From: Salinibacterium sp. SWN248
GTDB taxonomy: Bacteria; Actinomycetota; Actinomycetes; Actinomycetales; Microbacteriaceae
Direction of reading: 5' to 3'
Length of the DNA stretch: 64,000 nucleotides
NCBI RefSeq assembly: GCF_015864575.1
Contig: NZ_JADYWW010000002.1
Location: forward strand, 248,001-312,000
The notes under the pieces are model-generated. The model ran no database searches, was not told the origin of the DNA, and saw only the letters and a list, made by a program, of their open reading frames with translations. Every line of letters starts with the position of its first letter. Position 1 is the stretch's first letter. Made by a program: the position numbers and the translations under genes. This document shows positions 9,011-17,814 of the stretch, piece by piece.

Positions 9011-10054
9011 CTAGAAGCGCAGCAACACCTTGCCGCTGTTTTCCGAGTCCTTGGCTACCGCAAACGCTTCATGAGCATCGGATGCCGCGAACTCGTGCGT
9101 CACGATCGGAGCGACAACGAGGCTGCCATCGGCGAGCGCCGCGATCACTTCGTCGATCTCGTCGTTGAAGCGGAATGACCCGACGAGTTCGAGCTCGCGC
9201 GTGATGGCAAGCGAGATGAGCGCGGGCTGCTGGCCGGAGGGCAAGAGCCCGACCATGACAACGCGGCCGCCACGAGTCGCTCCGCGCACGGCAGACTCGA
9301 GACCGCGATAGCTGCCCGATGATTCGAAGACGATGTCGGCGTCGACTGCGGCGATGGCATCCACGTCGGTGGCGTGAAGAGTTTCGGTTGCACCGACCTG
9401 GCGAGCGATGGCGAGCGGGCCGGCGAACATGTCAACGGCCACGATCTCACTGGCACCCGCGCGCTTGAGAACGGCGACGATGAGGGCACCAATGGGGCCG
9501 GCGCCAATGACGAGAGCGCGCTTTCCGCGCACATCTCCGGCACGCGAGACCGCATGCCAGGCCACACTCGCGGGCTCGACGAGGGCTGCATCCCGCAGTG
9601 TCAGAGAACTGGGGAGTGCTCGCAGCATCCGGCTGGGCAGAGTGACGAACTCGGCGAACGCACCTTCAGCGTGCGGAAAGCGTGCCGCGCTGCCGAGGTA
9701 GGTGCAGCCGGGCGAAAGATTGGGGCGGTTTTCGGGCCACCGTGGCTCGGTTCCGCCGGGAGTTGCGGGGTGCACGGCTACGGCCGTCCCCGCCACAGGG
9801 CCGCTGCCATCAGCGGCCTGCTGAATGACGGTGCCGACAACTTCGTGGCCGAGAATCATCGGAGCCTTGAGAATCGACTCCCCCGCGGCACCGTGCGACC
9901 AGTAGTGCAGGTCAGACCCGCAGACCCCGCCGAATGCAATCTGGATCACAGCTTCGTCGGCGGCCGGAGCGGCCAACGGAATGCTCTCCACGCGCAAGTC
10001 ATCTTGAGCGTGAATCGTGACCGCGAGAGTTTCGGCGGGGGCTGCACTTGTCAT
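9011..10054 (-). CDS. idnD: Zinc-type alcohol dehydrogenase, probable L-idonate 5-dehydrogenase
   Basis: Medium-chain dehydrogenase/reductase of 347 residues. The catalytic zinc ligands are visible in GGVCGSDLHYW (Cys) and LGHEVVG (His-Glu), and the NAD(P)-binding Rossmann motif is VIGAGPIGAL. The stretch GSAARFPHAEGAFAEF resembles L-idonate/sorbitol dehydrogenases. The lobe that normally carries four Cys for the structural zinc has only one (PNLSPGCTYLGS). It is the last gene of the gntK-gntT-idnO-idnD set, which supports oxidation of L-idonate to 5-keto-gluconate. Another polyol or sugar acid substrate remains possible. Confidence 0.82.
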   Translation of the reverse strand: MTSAAPAETLAVTIHAQDDLRVESIPLAAPAADEAVIQIAFGGVCGSDLHYWSHGAAGESILKAPMILGHEVVGTVIQQAADGSGPVAGTAVAVHPATPGGTEPRWPENRPNLSPGCTYLGSAARFPHAEGAFAEFVTLPSRMLRALPSSLTLRDAALVEPASVAWHAVSRAGDVRGKRALVIGAGPIGALIVAVLKRAGASEIVAVDMFAGPLAIARQVGATETLHATDVDAIAAVDADIVFESSGSYRGLESAVRGATRGGRVVMVGLLPSGQQPALISLAITRELELVGSFRFNDEIDEVIAALADGSLVVAPIVTHEFAASDAHEAFAVAKDSENSGKVLLRF

Positions 10055-10110
10055 GACAATCTTTTCTGTAGAACGGTGCCGGCAGTGACGCGCGGCGATG
10101 AAGCAGAGGG

Positions 10111-10884
10111 CTAAACGACGACCGTCATACCGCCATCGATGAAGATGACCTGGCCATTGACGTAGTCAGAACCACTCGAGGCGAGCCACACGGCGGGGCC
10201 GCCCAGGTCGGCGGGAGTTCCCCAGCGACCGGCGGGCGTGCGCCCGAGAATCCAGTTGTTGAACGTGTCGTCGTCAACAAGCGCCTGCGTCATCTCGGTG
10301 TGGATGTAGCCAGGCGCGATCGCGTTGATCTGCAACCCGCCGCTCGCCCACTCGGCCGTCATGGCACGAGTGAGATTGCGAATGCCGCCCTTCGAGACCG
10401 TGTACGGCCCGATGGTCGGGCGAGCCAGATCGGTCTGCACCGACGCGATGTTGATGATCTTGCCCTCGCCCCGCTCGAGCATGTGCCGGGCAACTTCGCG
10501 CCCGACGAGGAACGCGCTGGTGAGGTTGGTGGCGATCACTCGGTTCCAGTCCTCCACGTCGAGGTCGAGCATCGGTTCGCGATGCTGGATGCCCGCGTTG
10601 TTCACGAGCACCCCAATCGCACCGATGGATGCCTCGATCTCGGCGATAGCGGTGGCGACAGCCGTGGCATCCGCTACGTCAAACGCACGAGCGTAGACGC
10701 GGTCGACCCCAAACTCGGAGCTGAAGTCGGTGTGAGTGGCGGCGAGCCGCTCCTCGTCGCGACCGTTCAGCACGATCGTTGCTCCGGCTTCGGCGAGGGC
10801 TTGCGCAATGACGCGCCCGATTCCTCGACTCGATCCGGTAACGAGGGCGATGCGCCCGGTGAGGTCAAACATGGTGGATGCCAC
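10111..10884 (-). CDS. idnO: Short-chain dehydrogenase, probable gluconate 5-dehydrogenase
   Basis: Classical SDR of 257 residues, with the cofactor motif TGSSRGIG (residues 16-23), NNAG in LVNNAGIQHRE and the catalytic YTVSKGG (Tyr-x3-Lys). The motif GIQHREPMLD and the operon with a zinc dehydrogenase, a GntP transporter and a gluconokinase point to 5-keto-D-gluconate 5-reductase. The start is GTG at 10884 with TAGGAG six bases upstream, overlapping the gntT stop region, so it is translationally close to gntT. The likely reaction is 5-ketogluconate plus NAD(P)H to D-gluconate. Confidence 0.87.
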   Translation of the reverse strand: MASTMFDLTGRIALVTGSSRGIGRVIAQALAEAGATIVLNGRDEERLAATHTDFSSEFGVDRVYARAFDVADATAVATAIAEIEASIGAIGVLVNNAGIQHREPMLDLDVEDWNRVIATNLTSAFLVGREVARHMLERGEGKIINIASVQTDLARPTIGPYTVSKGGIRNLTRAMTAEWASGGLQINAIAPGYIHTEMTQALVDDDTFNNWILGRTPAGRWGTPADLGGPAVWLASSGSDYVNGQVIFIDGGMTVVV

Positions 10885-10893
10885 AGCTATCTC

Positions 10894-12303
10894 CTAGAAC
10901 ATTCCGGCGACGATGAAGATGACGAACGCGATCGCGAAGCCCATGACACCGATCAGTGCCTGACCGACGGTCCAGGTGCGAAGCGTGGTCTGGGTGTCCA
11001 TGCCGAAGAAGCGGCTAACCAACCAGAAACCCGAGTCGTTCACGTGACCAGCAAACACCGAACCGGCGGCGAGCGCGAGCACGATGGCAGCGAGTTCGAC
11101 GGGGTTGAGGCTGGCGTCAGCGAGTACGACAGGCTGAATGAGCGCGGCCGAAGTGGTGAGCGCGACTGTTGCGGAACCTTGGGCGACGCGGATGATCGCG
11201 GCGATCACGAAGCCGGCAACGATCAGCGGCATACCGATCGACTCGAGCGAGGTTGCGATGCTGGCGCCGATTCCGCTGGCGCGCAGTACGCCACCGAACA
11301 TTCCACCGGCACCGGTGATGAGGATGATCGAGCTAACCGGGCCGAGGGCGCTGTCAACGATGGTCTCGATGAGGGTGCGCTTCTTGTTGCGCTTCCAGCC
11401 GAGCAGCCACATGGCGAACACGACAGTGATGAGCAGAGCGATGGGAGTTTCGCCGAGGAGACGAAGCGCCTGAACGAGCGGGCTCTCAAGGTCAACGACG
11501 CCAGCGGTTGCGAGGGCGTTGAGACCGGTGTTCATGAAGATGAGCACGAGAGGAAGGAGGAGGAGGAAGAGGATGGTGCCGAGCTTGGGGTTCGACTTGA
11601 ACTCTGCAGCCTTCTCGTCGTCGTGAACACCGAAGAGGATGTCGGGAATCGCAATATCGAAGCGCTTACCGGTCCAGGTGCCGAATTTGTAACCCACGAC
11701 GTACCAGGTGGGGATGGCAACGATGAGACCAAAGATCAGAACGAGTCCGACGTCAGCACCAAGAAGACCGGTTGCGGCAACGGGGCCGGGGTGCGGCGGC
11801 ACGAAGATGTGCATGACCGAGAACGCCACTGCTGCGGGGAAGGCGTAGAGGAGGAGCGATCCGCCGAGGCGACGAGCAACCGTGAAGATGATCGGCAGCA
11901 TGACGACAAGACCGGCGTCGAAGAAGATGGGGAACCCCATCATGAGCGACGCTACAGCGAGAGCAAGCGGCGCACGCTTTTCACCGAAGCGGTTGATGAG
12001 TGAATCGGCGAGCACTTGCGCTCCGCCACTCATCTCGAGCATCCGACCGAGCATCGCTCCTAGACCGACCAGAAGCGCAACGCTGGCGAGAGTACCGCCG
12101 AAGCCCGACGTGAGCGTCGGAATTATCTGGTTCGTGGGGATACCTGCGGCAAGCGCCGTCACGAGGCTGACGATGATCAGTGAGAGGAACGCGTGAACGC
12201 GCCCCACGATGATCAGTACGAGCAGGAGCGCAATCGCGCCGGCTGCGAGAAGGAGTAGGCCCCAGGTGGGCAACTCCCAGAGCAGTTGGAGGTCGGTCAT
12301 CAT
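10894..12303 (-). CDS. gntT: GntP family gluconate:H+ symporter
   Basis: Membrane protein of 469 residues with about 12 hydrophobic segments. Family features are GFGGTLASVALLVGLGAMLG near residue 70, MGFPIFFDAGLVVMLPI, HIFVPPHPGPVAATGLLGAD and GHVNDSGFWLVSRFFGM near the C-terminus. These are typical of GntP permeases for gluconate and related acids such as idonate. It lies between gntK and idnO on the same strand, so it supplies substrate for both. Confidence 0.93.
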   Translation of the reverse strand: MMTDLQLLWELPTWGLLLLAAGAIALLLVLIIVGRVHAFLSLIIVSLVTALAAGIPTNQIIPTLTSGFGGTLASVALLVGLGAMLGRMLEMSGGAQVLADSLINRFGEKRAPLALAVASLMMGFPIFFDAGLVVMLPIIFTVARRLGGSLLLYAFPAAVAFSVMHIFVPPHPGPVAATGLLGADVGLVLIFGLIVAIPTWYVVGYKFGTWTGKRFDIAIPDILFGVHDDEKAAEFKSNPKLGTILFLLLLPLVLIFMNTGLNALATAGVVDLESPLVQALRLLGETPIALLITVVFAMWLLGWKRNKKRTLIETIVDSALGPVSSIILITGAGGMFGGVLRASGIGASIATSLESIGMPLIVAGFVIAAIIRVAQGSATVALTTSAALIQPVVLADASLNPVELAAIVLALAAGSVFAGHVNDSGFWLVSRFFGMDTQTTLRTWTVGQALIGVMGFAIAFVIFIVAGMF

Positions 12304-12325
12304 TGTCCTATTTCTTTAGTGCAGC

Positions 12326-12847
12326 TCAGACGACGTAGTTGTCGGTGAGGTCGTTGGTGATGGACCGGACGATGTCGTCCGGAGTCTGGGTGAGGTCGAC
12401 GAGCACACCGCGCTCATCGTCCTGGAGCGGTTCGAGGGTGTCGAACTGCGAGCTGAGCAAGCTGTTGGGCATGTACTCGTGGTTGCGGTGCGACTGACGC
12501 TCGGCGATGACTTCGCGCGCTCCCTGCAAGTGGACGAAGACCGTCGAGGGAGCGTGCGCGGTGAGGATGCGGCGATATGACCGCTTGAGCGATGAGCACG
12601 CGACGATGATGGGGTTTCCCTCAGCGAGTTCGGCGCCGATACGGTCAGCGATGATCTCGAGCCACGGAGCGCGGTCTTCGTCGTTCAGAGCGTGGCCGGC
12701 AGCCATCTTCTCTTTGTTAGCTCGCGGGTGGAGGTCGTCACCGTCGATGAACTGCATTCCCAGAGATTCACTGAGGGCAGCGCCAACGGTCGATTTACCG
12801 GATCCCGAGACACCCATCACGATGAGGGGTGGAAATTGTGAAGCCAC
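12326..12847 (-). CDS. gntK: Gluconokinase
   Basis: Phosphorylates D-gluconate to 6-phosphogluconate. At 173 residues it has the thermoresistant GntK length. The P-loop is GVSGSGKSTVG (about residues 12-22), followed by the substrate motif FIDGDDLHPRANKEKMAAGHALNDEDRAPWL and CSSLKRSYRRILTAH. The start is GTG at 12847. It is the first gene of the four-gene operon, 22 bases upstream of gntT. Its product feeds Gnd, encoded about 1.3 kb away on the other strand. Confidence 0.95.
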   Translation of the reverse strand: MASQFPPLIVMGVSGSGKSTVGAALSESLGMQFIDGDDLHPRANKEKMAAGHALNDEDRAPWLEIIADRIGAELAEGNPIIVACSSLKRSYRRILTAHAPSTVFVHLQGAREVIAERQSHRNHEYMPNSLLSSQFDTLEPLQDDERGVLVDLTQTPDDIVRSITNDLTDNYVV

Positions 12848-12879
12848 TGTTTTCCTAACATTCGACGCATCGTTACGTC

Positions 12880-12887
12880 TGATATCA
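12880..12887. promoter_or_regulatory. Short palindrome upstream of gntK, possible operator
   Basis: TGATATCA is a perfect 8 base palindrome 33 bases upstream of the gntK start, within GTCTGATATCAATCTGAC, in an AT-rich promoter-like stretch. It could bind the FadR-type regulator, but eight bases is short enough to occur by chance. Confidence 0.25.
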
Positions 12888-13059
12888 ATCTGACCAGTGT
12901 GCCTTAAAGCAGACTTAATGCAAAGTTGTTGAGAATATATCTCCGAAGCCTCGCAAGCGGATGCCTCCAGTGCTGCCCACTAACCGCGCATTTCCCCGCA
13001 ACAAAGGCTGGTAACTCGCGGACCACAGTGGGAGAATTGGGCCACGGAAGGATCACTCC

Positions 13060-13485
13060 ATGAGCGAGAATCTGAATGAACCAGTTGAAGAATTAGCGCT
13101 GGAAACCTGTTGGGAATTGCTGCGCACCGCCGATCTGGGCAGGATCGCCGTCAGCTTTCAGGGAGAACCTGACATTACGCCCGTCAATTTCATTGCGGTC
13201 GGCGAGCGGCTGCTCTTGCGTACGTCGCAGGGGACCAAGCTTCTCAAACTCACCATCAATGAGCGCGTCGCCTTCGAAACCGACTTCGTGGGCCCGCACA
13301 CTGCGTGGAGTGTCGTAGCCAAAGGCACCGCTCGAATCATTGAATCTCAGGATGAGATCTACGAAGCGGACCAGCTACCGCTTCGCCCGCTCATCCCTAC
13401 CCTCAAATACATTTGGGTCGAGATCACTCCCACCGAGATCAGCGGGCGACGCTTCCTTTTGGGCCCGGAGCCCGAGCGCTACTAG
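13060..13485 (+). CDS. Pyridoxamine 5'-phosphate oxidase-like flavin-binding protein
   Basis: A 141-residue protein of the PPOX-like split-barrel fold, as in mycobacterial FMN or F420-binding proteins. Visible features are CWELLRTADLGRIAVSF at the N-terminus, PDITPVNFIAVGERLLLRT in the barrel and SVVAKGTARIIES. ATG at 13060 has GGAAGGA upstream. The cofactor (FMN, F420 or haem) and substrate cannot be told from sequence. It stands alone and ends at a convergent terminator. Confidence 0.82.
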   Translation: MSENLNEPVEELALETCWELLRTADLGRIAVSFQGEPDITPVNFIAVGERLLLRTSQGTKLLKLTINERVAFETDFVGPHTAWSVVAKGTARIIESQDEIYEADQLPLRPLIPTLKYIWVEITPTEISGRRFLLGPEPERY

Positions 13486-13517
13486 CTCGAGGCGCTACTG
13501 CGCCTGCACACACGAAC

Positions 13518-13558
13518 GCGTCGATCGGTTGAGCCCAGAAGACGCAACCGATCGACGC
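13518..13558. terminator. Hairpin terminator between convergent genes
   Basis: Perfect 14 base inverted repeat GCGTCGATCGGTTG / CAACCGATCGACGC with a 13 base loop, between the convergent flavin-protein and monooxygenase genes. There is no clear T run, so it may act in both directions as an I-shaped terminator. Confidence 0.75.
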
Positions 13559-13583
13559 GGAACAGTGAGAAGAACGCTGCTGC

Positions 13584-13901
13584 TTAGAGCGCGCCCTTTC
13601 CCGTGGCGCCGATGGGGATGGGTGACATTCGCGTCACGGCAACCTCGGCCGTGAGGTACTGACCGATCTCACCGACAAGAGCGGCGACGGCCGGGCTTTG
13701 ACCGTGAGCATCAAGAAGTGCCTCCGACTCCCACTTCTCGATCATGACGAGCGTGCCGTCTGCCGTCTCGTGGATGGCGTAGAGCTCGCAACCGGGCTCC
13801 TCATGCACGAGAGGAAGTGCGGTGTGAAGTGCCTCGACAACGGCATCGCGGCTATCGGGTCGAATGTGAAAAATGGCGGTAACGATCACTGGCTGGCTCA
13901 T
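13584..13901 (-). CDS. Antibiotic biosynthesis monooxygenase (ABM)-type protein
   Basis: A 105-residue dimeric alpha+beta barrel protein like YgiN. It shows VTAIFHIRPDSRDAVVEAL, HEEPGCELYAIHE and LVMIEKWESEALLDAHGQSP, all standard ABM motifs. Family members are quinol oxidases or monooxygenases or have unknown roles; the substrate is not predictable. It is a single gene with a strong hairpin after its stop. Confidence 0.85.
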   Translation of the reverse strand: MSQPVIVTAIFHIRPDSRDAVVEALHTALPLVHEEPGCELYAIHETADGTLVMIEKWESEALLDAHGQSPAVAALVGEIGQYLTAEVAVTRMSPIPIGATGKGAL

Positions 13902-14104
13902 ACCTCCACGCTACTCCTCAGATCTCGTACGTTGTCTGGGACGGCTACGGCGTCAGGCTCCCTGAGGCTTCTCCGCGGCTTTCCCCTCGGCCGTGAAGCC
14001 TGAATGGATGCCGCGAGGCTGTTCCGCGGTGTGCCCTAGGCTTGATGATTGGGCCAACCAGTCGTGAGCCCGCCACTTTGTCCCAGAGTCAAGGAGTGAA
14101 CGAT

Positions 14105-15562
14105 ATGACCGCTGCTGAGCAAGCATCCGCAAACATTGGCGTAGTAGGGCTCGCAGTTATGGGCTCCAACCTCGCCCGTAACCTCGCGAGTCGCGAAGGC
14201 AACACCGTTGCCATCTACAACCGTTCCTACTCGAAGACTGAGACGCTGCTCACCGAGCACCCCGAAGCTAACTTCGTTCCGGCATCCACGTATGAAGAAT
14301 TTGCGGCGTCGCTGTCGAAGCCACGCACCGCGATCATCATGGTGCAGGCCGGCAAGGGCACGGATGCCGTGATTGACGCTCTGACCGAAGCGTTTGAGCC
14401 CGGCGACATCATCGTCGACGGCGGCAACGCGCTCTTCACCGACACCATCCGTCGCGAGAAGGCAGTGCGCGAGACCGGCATCAACTTCGTCGGCGCTGGC
14501 ATCTCTGGTGGCGAAGAGGGCGCGCTTCTCGGCCCATCGATCATGCCTGGCGGTTCCGCTGAAGCATGGGAGACCCTCGGCCCGATCCTCAAGTCGATCG
14601 CCGCAATTGCCGAAGGCGAGCCCTGCGTGACCCACGTCGGCACCGATGGTGCTGGCCACTTCGTCAAGATGATCCACAACGGCATCGAATACGCCGACAT
14701 GCAGCTCATCGCTGAGGCCTACGACCTCATCCGCCAGGGCACCGGCGCCACCCCCGCTGAGATCGCCGACATCTTCGCCGAGTGGAACAAGGGCGAGCTC
14801 GAGAGCTACCTCATCGAGATCACCGCCGAAGTTCTGCGCCAGGTCGACGCCAAGACTGACAAGCCCCTCGTCGACATCATCCTCGACCAGGCTGGTTCCA
14901 AGGGAACCGGCGTGTGGACCGTGCAGACCGCACTCAACCTCGGAGTCCCCGTATCGGGCATCGCGGAAGCGGTGTTCGCTCGCGCTGTCTCCTCGAAGCC
15001 CGCCCAGCGTGCGGCATCCGCAGCGCTGCCCGGCCCGAGCTCGGTGCCTACCGTCGACGACAAGGCCGCGTTCATCGAAGATGTTCGCCAGGCTCTCTAC
15101 GCCTCGAAGATCATTGCGTACAGCCAGGGCTTCGACGCCATTGTTGCCGGCGCTGAAGAATACAACTGGGACATCAAGAAGGGCGAGATCGCCAAGATCT
15201 GGCGCGGTGGTTGCATCATCCGTGCACGCTTCTTGAACCGCATCACCGAGGCCTACGCCGAGAACCCCGGCCTCGTGGCCCTCGTTACCGCGCCGTACTT
15301 CACCGACGCGATGGCAGGCACACAGGACTCGTGGCGTCGCGTTGTGGGTGGCGCTGCCGCTGCCGGCATCCCCACCCCAGCATTCTCCTCGTCGCTCGCC
15401 TACTACGACAGCCTGCGCGCACCGCGCCTTCCTGCCGCCCTCGTTCAGGGTCAGCGCGACTTCTTCGGCGCTCACACCTACAAGCGCGTCGACATGGATG
15501 GCACCTTCCACACACTGTGGTCGGGCGATCGCACCGAGATCGAAGCTACTGACTCGCACTAA
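14105..15562 (+). CDS. gnd: 6-phosphogluconate dehydrogenase (decarboxylating)
   Basis: Oxidises 6-phosphogluconate to ribulose 5-phosphate with NADP+. It has 485 residues. The N-terminal Rossmann motif is GVVGLAVMGSNLARNLASR, followed by VDGGNALFTDTIRRE, the substrate motif GAGISGGEEGALLGPSIMPGG and the catalytic FVKMIHNGIEYADMQLIAE. The C-terminal end is QRDFFGAHTYKRVDMDGTFH. ATG at 14105 is preferred over 14042 because CAAGGAGTG lies just upstream and homology begins here. It completes the route from gluconate through the adjacent gluconokinase. Confidence 0.97.
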   Translation: MTAAEQASANIGVVGLAVMGSNLARNLASREGNTVAIYNRSYSKTETLLTEHPEANFVPASTYEEFAASLSKPRTAIIMVQAGKGTDAVIDALTEAFEPGDIIVDGGNALFTDTIRREKAVRETGINFVGAGISGGEEGALLGPSIMPGGSAEAWETLGPILKSIAAIAEGEPCVTHVGTDGAGHFVKMIHNGIEYADMQLIAEAYDLIRQGTGATPAEIADIFAEWNKGELESYLIEITAEVLRQVDAKTDKPLVDIILDQAGSKGTGVWTVQTALNLGVPVSGIAEAVFARAVSSKPAQRAASAALPGPSSVPTVDDKAAFIEDVRQALYASKIIAYSQGFDAIVAGAEEYNWDIKKGEIAKIWRGGCIIRARFLNRITEAYAENPGLVALVTAPYFTDAMAGTQDSWRRVVGGAAAAGIPTPAFSSSLAYYDSLRAPRLPAALVQGQRDFFGAHTYKRVDMDGTFHTLWSGDRTEIEATDSH

Positions 15563-15567
15563 TCGAG

Positions 15568-15596
15568 ATGGCGGCGAACCGAGGGTTCGCCGCCAT
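15568..15596 (+). terminator. gnd terminator hairpin
   Basis: Perfect 13 base inverted repeat ATGGCGGCGAACC / GGTTCGCCGCCAT with a 3 base loop, starting six bases after the gnd stop. The stem is strong and GC-rich; the following run TTCGTGTCTT is only weakly T-rich. Confidence 0.85.
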
Positions 15597-15657
15597 TCGT
15601 GTCTTAACTCGGCGACAGTAACGTCGCCACCACCTGCAAGTGACAGAATGGCCAACG

Positions 15658-16029
15658 ATGAGCACCTCTGATGAGCACCCCGAGCTCGATGGCTACGAGC
15701 CGCACAACGAACGACCGTTGCGCTCGCGCACGTTCGTGTGGGTGATGCGTGTTGTTGTTGTCTTAGGACTCATCGGGCTCGTGGTTCCCGGCATCGTCTC
15801 TGCTGCCGCCACCGCCGACAACACAGCCAATCGCACCTGCGCGACCTACGTGCAGTATCTGGCGCCCCAAGCGGTGTCGTATTCGGTGCGTTTCGAGCTG
15901 ACCGGCGATGGCGACCCCGGCTGGAAATGCTACGCAATCGCCTTCAACGGCAAGGAGACATTGCTTCGTTCGCTGGGGTTGATTCCCGGGCCTGCGGTGA
16001 TTCCGACAAGCCCGGCCGATAACACCTAG
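15658..16029 (+). CDS. Small membrane-anchored protein of unknown function
   Basis: A 123-residue product starting at ATG 15658 (an upstream in-frame start at 15640 is less likely). An acidic N-terminal stretch is followed by one hydrophobic segment (about residues 28-49, VWVMRVVVVLGLIGLVVPGIV). The extracytoplasmic domain has two Cys (RTCATYVQYLA and PGWKCYAIAFNG) that could form a disulphide. No family was recognised. It is convergent with fadD. Codon use looks normal for the region, which supports a real gene. Confidence 0.7.
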   Translation: MSTSDEHPELDGYEPHNERPLRSRTFVWVMRVVVVLGLIGLVVPGIVSAAATADNTANRTCATYVQYLAPQAVSYSVRFELTGDGDPGWKCYAIAFNGKETLLRSLGLIPGPAVIPTSPADNT

Positions 16030-16042
16030 CGGTCAGCGACTG

Positions 16043-17746
16043 CTACCGGTCAGCGAGCAGTTCGTCGCGAACCTGGCGACGCAACACCTTGCCGATGAGC
16101 GACCGCGGAAGATCCTCGACGCTCACGATCGTTTTGGGAACCTTGTAGGCCGAGAGATGCTCGCGCAGGTAGCTGCGCACAGCCTCCTGGTCGAGGCTTT
16201 CGCCGTGTGCGAGAACCACGGCCGCAGCAACATCTTCACCGCTGTGCTCGCTCGGAAGCCCCACCACGGCGGCATCCGCGATGGACGGATGACTCCGCAG
16301 CGCTTCTTCGACCTCGCTCGGAGCAACATTGAAGCCACCCGTGATGATCAGTTCTTTGATGCGATCAACGATCGTGACGAAACCATCGGAATCCACCGTG
16401 ACGATATCGCCCGTGCGGAACCACTCTTTGCCGTCATCCGATGCGGGCGCAAACACTTCCGCGGTCTCGTCGGGCTTGCCCCAGTAACCCGAGAACACCT
16501 GAGGCCCGCGAACGATGAGCTCGCCCTCCTCCCCCAGCGCACGGTCGACGGTGGGGTTGTCGGGGTCAACAACGCGGATCTCGGTATTGGGCAGCGGCAG
16601 CCCGACGGTGCCCGCGCGTCGCGTGGGCCCGACCGGGTTAGCGATGAGGATCGGGCTGGTTTCTGAGAGACCGTAACCTTCGACGAGCGTGCCGCCAGTG
16701 CGTTCTTCCCACGGCTCTACGACGGCGGCCGAGAGCGGCATCGCACCAGAAATGGCAATCTCGATACCTTTAAGTGATACCCCGGCAGCGTCAGCTGCCT
16801 CCGTGAGACGCGCATAGATGGGCGGCACGGCCGGGAAAAATGTGGCGGGACGCTTCTTGACCACAGCGAGCACGAGGTCAGGATCGAACTTGGGGAACAA
16901 CACCAGCCGCGCTCCCATGCTCGTAGTGAACGTGAGGCAGAGCGTGAGGCCGTAAGCATGGAACATCGGCAAGACAGCGTAAACGACAGAGGTTCCCCGA
17001 GGCACCGCCGGCACCCAGGCACGCGCCTGCGCAGCGTTGGTGAGCAGGTTGAGGTGCGTGAGCATGGCTCCCTTGGGGAAGCCGGTCGTGCCGCTGGTGT
17101 ACTGAATAAGTGCAAGGTCATCAGACCCTGGCCGCACGATGTGCGCGTCGATCGGATTCGACGTCAGCAGCTCTTCCCACGTGATCGTGCCGCGCACGCT
17201 CGTGGTCAATGCAGCGCGTGACTCCCGCGCTTTCGCGATGGGCAACCGCAGCAGCGCTCGCGTAACGAGGCGCATCGCACGAGGCACGTCAACCGAGATG
17301 ATGGTCTCGAGCGCGAGATCATCCGGGAAATCTTGCAGGGTCTCTACCGCGTTATTCCAGGCAATGACGACGCGCGCACCATGATCCTCGAACTGATGGC
17401 GGAGTTCCCGCGCGGTGTAGAGCGGGTTGTGCTCGACCACGATCGCGCCGAGACGCAGCACCGCATAGAACGCCGCAACGTGTTGGGGACAGTTAGGCAG
17501 CACGAGGGCGACACGATCACCCTTTTGTACACCAAGAAGGCGAAGGCCTTCCGCCGCACGGTTGATTTGTGCGCCCAGCTCACCGTAGGTGGTCTCTTTG
17601 CCAAAAAACTCCAGCGCAACACCGCGCGGATACTCAGCGATGGATGCCTCGACCAGATCGTAAAGTGATCCGTCGGGGAGCGGAATTTCTTGGGGTACAC
17701 CGTCGGCATAGCTCTTAAGCCACGGGCGGTCGGACAACGCAGTCAT
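16043..17746 (-). CDS. fadD: Long-chain fatty acid--CoA ligase
   Basis: Activates fatty acids as acyl-CoA via acyl-adenylate. The 567-residue ANL-superfamily enzyme shows the ATP motif YTSGTTGFPKGAMLTHLN, VEGYGLSETSPI (A5), WFRTGDIVTVDSDGF (A7), VDRIKELIITGGFNV (A8) and the catalytic lysine near the end in RSLIGKVLRRQ (A10). All adenylation motifs are intact. Substrate chain length is not predictable. It is monocistronic, convergent with a small membrane-protein gene. Confidence 0.92.
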   Translation of the reverse strand: MTALSDRPWLKSYADGVPQEIPLPDGSLYDLVEASIAEYPRGVALEFFGKETTYGELGAQINRAAEGLRLLGVQKGDRVALVLPNCPQHVAAFYAVLRLGAIVVEHNPLYTARELRHQFEDHGARVVIAWNNAVETLQDFPDDLALETIISVDVPRAMRLVTRALLRLPIAKARESRAALTTSVRGTITWEELLTSNPIDAHIVRPGSDDLALIQYTSGTTGFPKGAMLTHLNLLTNAAQARAWVPAVPRGTSVVYAVLPMFHAYGLTLCLTFTTSMGARLVLFPKFDPDLVLAVVKKRPATFFPAVPPIYARLTEAADAAGVSLKGIEIAISGAMPLSAAVVEPWEERTGGTLVEGYGLSETSPILIANPVGPTRRAGTVGLPLPNTEIRVVDPDNPTVDRALGEEGELIVRGPQVFSGYWGKPDETAEVFAPASDDGKEWFRTGDIVTVDSDGFVTIVDRIKELIITGGFNVAPSEVEEALRSHPSIADAAVVGLPSEHSGEDVAAAVVLAHGESLDQEAVRSYLREHLSAYKVPKTIVSVEDLPRSLIGKVLRRQVRDELLADR

Positions 17747-17769
17747 ACGTTAACTGTATGCCTGTGAGA

Positions 17770-17791
17770 CGCACTCAAAAAACACAGTGCG
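17770..17791. terminator. Possible weak hairpin after prs
   Basis: CGCACT / AGTGCG inverted repeat with a loop of ten bases, 24 bases beyond the prs stop on the minus strand and just upstream of fadD. It may end the glmU-prs transcript. No T run follows. Confidence 0.35.
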
Positions 17792-17814
17792 CCGGGCACA
17801 AATGCCGTGGTTGC

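Noticed and set aside
10300-12003. 567-codon plus-strand frame
   Set aside because: It is the reverse of idnO and gntT and has the Asp/Glu/His/Arg-rich composition typical of antisense frames in high-GC genes.
14036-15655. 539-codon minus-strand frame
   Set aside because: It covers the whole gnd gene in antisense; gnd has all family motifs.
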